This document shows positions 58,784 through 64,000 of a stretch of DNA of 64,000 nt, in pieces (positions within the stretch are counted from its first letter, which is position 1; each line of letters starts with the position of its first letter). Source of the stretch: Prochlorococcus marinus bv. HNLC2 (GTDB taxonomy: Bacteria; Cyanobacteriota; Cyanobacteriia; PCC-6307; Cyanobiaceae); contig GL947595.1 of assembly GCA_000218745.1 (NCBI GenBank), positions 836,232-900,231 on the forward strand, read 5' to 3'. Below the pieces are notes generated by a model. It was given only the letters and a program-made list of their open reading frames with translations. It made no database searches and was not told the origin of the DNA. The translations under genes were made by a program, and so were the position numbers.

Positions 58784-61045
58784 CTAATTATTGATAAACT
58801 TAAAAACGCTTACGCTTAGGGGTGGTAAAGATAGATCAAGTGCATTTTTATAATTATGAATCTCGTAATTTATTGAATTTTTACCTCCGAAATTACCTTT
58901 ATTACTTCCTCCATATTTCGAGGCATCAGAATTAAATATTTCTTTATAAAAACCATCCAAAGGTACCCCTATTTTATAGGATTCATGAGTATTAGGAGTA
59001 AAGTTTGCGACTATTATCAACCATTCATTGGTCTCATTTTCTCGCCTCATAAAGCTTATGACAGAATTCTCTCTATCATTACAATCGATCCACTGAAATC
59101 CATATGGGTCAAAATCATTTTTCCATAGAGATGGCTCATTTTTATAAAGTTTATTTAAATCATCAATTAAATTTCTAATACCTATGTGTGGTTCGAATTG
59201 TAAAAGATCCCATTGTAAATCATCCCAAACATTCCATTCCTGTCTTTGTCCAAATTCCATACCCATGAAAATTGTTTTTTTGCCTGGATGAGTCCACATA
59301 TATGTCAATAAGGCTCTTGTATTAGCATATTTTTTCCAGTCGTCGCCTGGCATCTTGTGTAATAAGTGGCTCTTCCCATGTACAACTTCGTCATGGCTTA
59401 GTGCGAGCATGAAATTCTCTGTATAGTTGTAAGTTATAGAAAAAGTTACGCTATTTTGATGAAATTGTCTAAACCAAGGATCTATCTCAAAATAATCGAG
59501 CATATCATGCATCCAACCCATGTTCCACTTCAAATTAAAACCTAAGCCACCGATATCAGTAGGTTTGGTAACCATAGGCCAGGTGGTAGATTCTTCTGCA
59601 ATTGAGAGAGCTCCAGGGAAATGCTGAAATAAAACATGATTAGCTTGTTGAAGGAATTTGACAGCCTCAATATTCTCATTACCACCATGTTCATTAGGTA
59701 TCCACTCTCCGTCAGGACGAAGGTAATCTTTATATAGCATTGAGGCCACAGCATCAACTCTTATACCATCTATATGAAACTCTTCAAACCAATAAACAAG
59801 ATTAGCTACTAAAAAATTTCTAACCTCATTTCTACTGTAGTTGAAAATTAAAGTACCCCATTCTTTATGCTCACCTATTCTTGGATCTGCATGCTCATAT
59901 AAATGACACCCATCAAAGAAAGCTAATCCATGCTTATCCTTAGGGAAATGTCCTGGTACCCAGTCTAGAATGACCCCAATTCCTTCTTGATGACACTTGT
60001 CGATAAATGCTTTGAATTCATTAGGAGTTCCATATCTACTTGTGGGCGCGTACCAACCTGTGACTTGGTAACCCCATGAACCATCAAAAGGATGTTCAGA
60101 TATCGGCATTAATTCTATATGTGTGAAACCTCTCTCTTTAACATATGGAATTAACTTATCAGTGAATTCAGGATAAGTTAAAAGTCTTGTTCCAGGCTTC
60201 AAGTCAGCTGCTGGGACAGGAGTCCTATCTTGGCCATTTTTATCTTTATAAATATCTTGATCTGAGGCATGTAACCAACTCCCAAGATGCATCTCATAAA
60301 CTGAGATAGGTTTGTTAATCTGGTTTGAAGAATCCCTTTCTTTAATCCACTCATTATCACTCCAAGTAAAATTATTTAGTTTTGAGACTACAGATCCATT
60401 TTGAGGTCTAACTTCATGTAAAAAACCATATGGATCTGCTTTCTCATAAATATGACCTTCCTGGGTTCTAATTTCATATTTATATGTATCACCCTCTTTC
60501 ATAAAAGGGATAAATAACTCCCAGATACCTCCTAATCTTTTTTGCATTGGATGATGCCTTCCATCCCAGGAATTTTTATCACTTATAACTGATATGCTTT
60601 TAGCATTTGGTGCCCAAAGACCAAACATTACTCCTTCAATATCGTTTATCGACGTTAAATGAGCGCCTAATTTTTTCCATATATGATGATGATTACCCTC
60701 TGCAAAAAGATGCCTATCAACCTCTCCTAACCATTCTTCTCTAAAAGCCCATGGATCTCTTTGTGAGTGTTTTATTCCTCCTCTTAAAACATTTACTTCA
60801 TAGTTGGTTTCTGGATTCTCATCAACTATAACCTCAAAAAGCCATTTGTGATTTGGTGTTTTAGTTTTAAGAATTTGATTTTTAAATACTATTGAAACTT
60901 CTTCTGCTTCGGGCATCCAAACTCTTATTACCCAATTATTTTCAACAAGATGTGGTCCTAGTAGTTTTAGAGGATTATCATTGCAACAATTTTCAAGGTT
61001 AGAAGCTTCTGATTTAATCCAGTCTAATTGCAGTTGTTGAGTCAT
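58784..61045 (-). CDS. glgB: 1,4-alpha-glucan branching enzyme
   Basis: GlgB makes the alpha-1,6 branches of glycogen. The 753-residue protein has an N-terminal carbohydrate module and CBM48-like domain (about 1-220), then the GH13 barrel with [14 protein letters not shown], the catalytic aspartate in D-G-I-R-V-D-A-V, the acid in S-I-A-E-E-S-T and [10 protein letters not shown], and the C-terminal beta domain. All active-site motifs are present. It is followed on the same strand by hemE after 120 bases and preceded by the CocE-like gene. Confidence 0.97.
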   Translation of the reverse strand: MTQQLQLDWIKSEASNLENCCNDNPLKLLGPHLVENNWVIRVWMPEAEEVSIVFKNQILKTKTPNHKWLFEVIVDENPETNYEVNVLRGGIKHSQRDPWAFREEWLGEVDRHLFAEGNHHHIWKKLGAHLTSINDIEGVMFGLWAPNAKSISVISDKNSWDGRHHPMQKRLGGIWELFIPFMKEGDTYKYEIRTQEGHIYEKADPYGFLHEVRPQNGSVVSKLNNFTWSDNEWIKERDSSNQINKPISVYEMHLGSWLHASDQDIYKDKNGQDRTPVPAADLKPGTRLLTYPEFTDKLIPYVKERGFTHIELMPISEHPFDGSWGYQVTGWYAPTSRYGTPNEFKAFIDKCHQEGIGVILDWVPGHFPKDKHGLAFFDGCHLYEHADPRIGEHKEWGTLIFNYSRNEVRNFLVANLVYWFEEFHIDGIRVDAVASMLYKDYLRPDGEWIPNEHGGNENIEAVKFLQQANHVLFQHFPGALSIAEESTTWPMVTKPTDIGGLGFNLKWNMGWMHDMLDYFEIDPWFRQFHQNSVTFSITYNYTENFMLALSHDEVVHGKSHLLHKMPGDDWKKYANTRALLTYMWTHPGKKTIFMGMEFGQRQEWNVWDDLQWDLLQFEPHIGIRNLIDDLNKLYKNEPSLWKNDFDPYGFQWIDCNDRENSVISFMRRENETNEWLIIVANFTPNTHESYKIGVPLDGFYKEIFNSDASKYGGSNKGNFGGKNSINYEIHNYKNALDLSLPPLSVSVFKFINN

Positions 61046-61105
61046 GACTGGTTTCTATTTAAGGGTTAAGCTTATCAAATTTTTGTACTCTTTTATGAAT
61101 ATTAC

Positions 61106-62674
61106 TCAAAAAAAAGGGTTGATTTTCATAATTGTTTTACTTAAATCAAAATTCAAAGTTATGATTTGATGGTTTATTGTGACTTGTCCGCATTGTTTAC
61201 TATCAAATCCTGGATTCACTCCTATTGCTGGCCAAGCCGATGCTGAAATTGACAAGCGAAGTTTACTTCCTTTTGAAATACTTATATTAATAGGCTGAAA
61301 TTCAATTCTATATATTTTGCTCTGATCATTTTTGAAACCTTTTACTCTCAAAAAACCTGTTGAGAATTGGTTGATTATATCTTCATCTTTATCTATCAAA
61401 GATAAAGCTAAGCAAATATCAAAAGATTCTTGATCACTTTTGATAGAGGTAAATAGAGTTGGTATACCTGATAAGTGTATTTTTTCTTTTAAAAAATGGG
61501 TTTGAAAAACTGCAACATCAAGCCTTTTATCAATATTTTTTCTATTAAATATTCCTGGATTTTGTCCTAAATGTCCTCCATTTGAGGGCACGGGTCTCCA
61601 CGGATCATGAACTATCGAGACAAAACCAGAACCATTATTGCCGCGAGATAAACTACCATCAATAACTTCAATATTCGCTAGACCTTCACTGATTAGAGAA
61701 AACTCATAATTAAGTGATTTATTTTCAATATTATCCCAACTATTTGATGATATATTCCATATTTTTTTATGGTTAAATGAGTTTAATTTTGAAGTACCCT
61801 TATTTTGTAGGTGGGTATCGAAAAAATCTAGTAAAAGATGTTGTGATTTTACCCACCAATCAAGATGAGTTGAATCACTTATTACTATCTCAGGATCGCC
61901 CCCTACATCTTTTGATAGTTTATATAGATCAAAAGCCCCCCTGAGGTGTGGGTCCCATAATCCGCCTAAAATTAACATTGGTTTTTTAAGCCATGTAGAA
62001 ATAGGCTTTATATCTTCAAAAGCATTATTTTTGTTAAGATCATCAAGCCATTTAATAATAAAGTTTTCAGGATCAAATTCTTTTAAAATATCTAATCCAT
62101 CTATTAAGTGAGTATTTGTTTCAAAAGAGGATCTAATCTTTTCCCATCCTTTAATATTTTTTTCTCTTTTCATTCTTAATGCTGCAATTTGTAATGCCCA
62201 TGAAATATTGTTATGCCATAAAAAAGCATCTCCATGAGCACACCAATGCTCTTTAATCTTTAAACCTGTCATTGCGGGAGAAAGACAATCAGGAGGTTTA
62301 GAATATTCTTCTCCTGTTAATTGGGTTAAGCCTTGGTAAGAAAATCCGTATAAGCCAAGTTTCCCATTACAATTTTTTAGGGACCTTACCCATTCATGTG
62401 TTTCTGAGGTGTCTGAAGCTTCTTGTGAAAACCCTTTGAAAATTCCTTCAGAATCTCCTTGCCCTCTTACATCTTGTATTACGACCATATATCCCTTTGA
62501 TGCCCACCAGGTAGGATGAGCATAAGTAATTGTAGAAGCTATTTCTCTTCCATAAGGTTGTCTCATTAATAATGCAGGCCAAGGACCTTGTCCTGATGGT
62601 AACCAAATTCGAGATATTAATTTAACACCATCTTTTAATTTGATGTATTCATCGAAATGTTTTTTATTTATCAT
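61106..62674 (-). CDS. CocE/NonD family hydrolase
   Basis: The alpha/beta-hydrolase (peptidase S15/CocE) family is shown by Y-G-F-S-Y-Q-G-L (nucleophile serine, about residue 115), the early R-Q-P-Y-G-R-E and G-Q-G-D-S-E-G segments, and the late C-terminal jelly-roll (V-N-P-G-F-D). Members cleave esters or X-Pro peptides. The substrate in picocyanobacteria is not known. The length is 522 residues. Confidence 0.85.
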   Translation of the reverse strand: MINKKHFDEYIKLKDGVKLISRIWLPSGQGPWPALLMRQPYGREIASTITYAHPTWWASKGYMVVIQDVRGQGDSEGIFKGFSQEASDTSETHEWVRSLKNCNGKLGLYGFSYQGLTQLTGEEYSKPPDCLSPAMTGLKIKEHWCAHGDAFLWHNNISWALQIAALRMKREKNIKGWEKIRSSFETNTHLIDGLDILKEFDPENFIIKWLDDLNKNNAFEDIKPISTWLKKPMLILGGLWDPHLRGAFDLYKLSKDVGGDPEIVISDSTHLDWWVKSQHLLLDFFDTHLQNKGTSKLNSFNHKKIWNISSNSWDNIENKSLNYEFSLISEGLANIEVIDGSLSRGNNGSGFVSIVHDPWRPVPSNGGHLGQNPGIFNRKNIDKRLDVAVFQTHFLKEKIHLSGIPTLFTSIKSDQESFDICLALSLIDKDEDIINQFSTGFLRVKGFKNDQSKIYRIEFQPINISISKGSKLRLSISASAWPAIGVNPGFDSKQCGQVTINHQIITLNFDLSKTIMKINPFF

Positions 62675-62681
62675 TTAGTTA

Positions 62682-62957
62682 CTAAAAAACTTTTGGGCAA
62701 TGTAAACCTATGACATAAATAGATAATATTTCGGCATTTAAGGGACTTAATTCAGTTTTCCATTTTTTAGAGACATGGGTTATTGCTAAATCTGAATTAG
62801 CTGAAATACCTTTAGAATTAAGTTCCTTAAATTTTGAACATATTTCTATTGCATTTTTAGGATTTTTTTTAACGCTTTCGAGTAAATTTGTTTGAGAATA
62901 GATTGGATCACAGACCAAGAAAAATAAAAAAATAACTTTAAATAGATATTTATACAT
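62682..62957 (-). CDS. Small secreted protein, unknown
   Basis: The 91-residue protein has an N-terminal signal peptide-like segment (hydrophobic 5-17, then D-P-I-Y-S-Q) and two cysteines in the mature part (I-C-S-K-F and L-H-C-P). I do not recognise the family. It lies seven bases upstream of the CocE-like gene on the same strand, so the two may be linked. Confidence 0.6.
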   Translation of the reverse strand: MYKYLFKVIFLFFLVCDPIYSQTNLLESVKKNPKNAIEICSKFKELNSKGISANSDLAITHVSKKWKTELSPLNAEILSIYVIGLHCPKVF

Positions 62958-63016
62958 CTTTAGTACATTAATAATTAATTGTACAATATAAAAAATTTTT
63001 TACAAAGATATATCTC

Positions 63017-63271
63017 TTAGACTTTTTTTTTTGCTTTTAATATCCATCCTTTGAGTACTGCTAAATCTATTTTTGTTGTATTATTAAGGTTTAAATTCCT
63101 CTGTAATCTAGCAATTTTTTTGTGAAGATTGTAAGGATTTAAAGTAGATATAGATTTTATACTGCTAATCCCAGAATGAAGTAGCAAATATGCTTCATGA
63201 GGCGATACTTCAAGATCTATTATGAAAATTGATATTGCTCGAATTTTTATAAGCCTACTTTGAGTACACAT
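63017..63271 (-). CDS. DUF4332-like helix-hairpin-helix protein, start unclear
   Basis: The sequence has two helical repeats resembling DUF4332 (L-L-L-H-S-G-I-S-S-I-K-S-I-S-T-L and a following L-H-K-K-I-A-R-L). From the only in-frame ATG (63271) it has 84 residues, but the frame stays open and protein-like (N-N-L-D-S-W-E-K-L-R-N-L-S-D-S) up to 63418, just at the end of the Ycf51-like gene. No ATG, GTG or TTG opens that extension; an ATA at 63410-63412 is the best position. The gene may therefore really be about 131 residues. Function unknown. Confidence 0.6.
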   Translation of the reverse strand: MCTQSRLIKIRAISIFIIDLEVSPHEAYLLLHSGISSIKSISTLNPYNLHKKIARLQRNLNLNNTTKIDLAVLKGWILKAKKKV

Positions 63272-63418
63272 TGGATCTGATTTTAAAATTTTATTTATTT
63301 CAGAATCAGATAGATTCCTTAGCTTTTCCCAGGAATCTAAATTATTTTTTATTAGATATCTTTTCTCGTGCCGAAAGTTTATAGGAAGAACTTTAAGATT
63401 ATTTATTTTTATTACTAA

Positions 63419-63886
63419 TTAATCATCGTTTTTATTTAAAGAAGTATCACTAACAAAACTTTTCTCAACTTCACCAATAACAACTGGTTTACTTACTCCT
63501 TCTGAAATTTTTTCTAAACTTCTTATTCTAATCTTTACTTTTCTTCCAGATCGACTACCTTTTTTTAAGTTCGCGGATATTTGATTTAGAGTTGGCTCAA
63601 TTGATTCGGGAGGGAAATCTTTATCAGCTTTTGTAATAATCAAGTCGGAACCATTATCGTAGACTGTAGGTACATAAATAGCTCCCTCGATTTTTATATT
63701 TTCGCTATAGCTTTGCAAAAAAGCCCAGCTAAATATGGATAAAAGGAAAGAAAAGATTGTGGCACCAGTTAAACGAAACTTTAAAGAGAAATTAAAGAAA
63801 AAAGTTATTAAGGTGATGAAAAAAAGTATTACACCAATTACTCCAAATATTTTTGGTGTTGACTCTAATAGTTCAAAAAAAGACAT
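63419..63886 (-). CDS. Ycf51-like (DUF2518) membrane protein
   Basis: The 155-residue protein has two hydrophobic helices (about 13-31 and 38-58), then a soluble part with I-Y-V-P-T-V-Y-D-N-G-S-D and R-S-G-R-K-V-K-I-R-I-R. This fits the Ycf51 (DUF2518) family of cyanobacteria and red-algal plastids, of unknown function. Identification is by recall of the family, not by a search. It lies immediately upstream of the DUF4332-like gene. Confidence 0.7.
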   Translation of the reverse strand: MSFFELLESTPKIFGVIGVILFFITLITFFFNFSLKFRLTGATIFSFLLSIFSWAFLQSYSENIKIEGAIYVPTVYDNGSDLIITKADKDFPPESIEPTLNQISANLKKGSRSGRKVKIRIRSLEKISEGVSKPVVIGEVEKSFVSDTSLNKNDD

Positions 63887-63950
63887 TTACTGGCTTTAGT
63901 CGATTTAATTTCGTATATTTTGGTAGCCTACCCTATTTTTGGTTAATAGT

Positions 63951-64000
63951 TTGAAAAAAGGCAAATTTCAGAAAATTAATAAAAAATTTTTTACTGTATT
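63951..64000 (+). CDS. Possible start of a gene that leaves the window
   Basis: A TTG at 63951 opens a frame with no stop to the end of the window. The 16 visible codons are lysine- and phenylalanine-rich (K-K-G-K-F-Q-K-I-N-K-K-F-F-T), like the start of a secreted or membrane protein. This is too short for a firm call. Confidence 0.3.
   Translation, partial: MKKGKFQKINKKFFTV

Overview
The window is a stretch of a very AT-rich cyanobacterial chromosome. Gene content and order point to a high-light-adapted Prochlorococcus (MED4/MIT9312-like). The main reasons are the compact alpha-carboxysome locus (csoS1, rbcL, rbcS, csoS2, csoSCA, csoS4A, csoS4B, acRAF) with csoS1D nearby, both protochlorophyllide reductases (por and chlLNB) side by side, the aldehyde-forming and alkane-forming pair (AAR and ADO), a ferrochelatase with a chlorophyll-binding tail, and plastocyanin. 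Species assignment is from recognition of proteins and synteny, not from a database search.

Layout. Positions 1-7300: end of ftsI, then tal, a geranylgeranyl-reductase-like flavoprotein, frr, pyrH, cobO, a tyrosine-recombinase-like gene and hemH. Positions 7385-17100: ilvB, a small secreted nuclease-fold protein, pgeF, a Tab2-like RNA-binding protein, an S1-domain protein, a creatininase-family gene, then the lipid block ADO, AAR, accA and an SDR. Positions 17200-26740: folE, trpF, an M50-like membrane protein, a lipoate ligase, a small membrane protein, por, chlL, chlB, chlN and an unknown gene. Positions 26820-35711: csoS1D, rdgB and the carboxysome operon. Positions 35797-47770: RidA, gloB, hisG, an ABC exporter, GNAT, two sugar-transferase-like genes, dnaA, a GST, gor, a CaCA exchanger and pyrC. 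Positions 47880-53560: tRNA-Leu(UAA), ndhL, a DUF3007 protein, trpA, cyAbrB, small genes, a group 2 sigma factor, hisIE and a QueD-like gene. Positions 53559-64000: clpB2, petE, an epimerase-like SDR, hemE, glgB, a CocE-type hydrolase, small genes and a Ycf51-like gene.

The genes mostly serve phototrophic carbon metabolism: CO2 fixation inside carboxysomes, chlorophyll and haem synthesis (hemE, hemH, por, chlLNB), photosynthetic electron transport (petE, ndhL), acyl-ACP to alkane conversion, glycogen branching and amino-acid or nucleotide synthesis. Genes are tightly packed with many 1-10 base junctions. The only gene-free stretch longer than 300 bases lies just upstream of csoS1 (28176-28498), and it is unusually structured: a GC-rich foldable element, a 13-base direct repeat and a perfect 19-base palindrome with the T-N11-A layout of LysR-type operators. 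Two further perfect stem-loops lie at the rbcL/rbcS and rbcS/csoS2 junctions.

Four genes (ilvB, an SDR, a GNAT acetyltransferase, hemE) each carry one single-base indel that splits the frame. Two of these genes should be indispensable, so sequence error is the most likely cause for the set. I see no phage, transposon, CRISPR array or clearly new defence or biosynthetic system. The most interesting items are the cis-elements of the carboxysome operon and the M50 homologue that has lost its catalytic glutamate.
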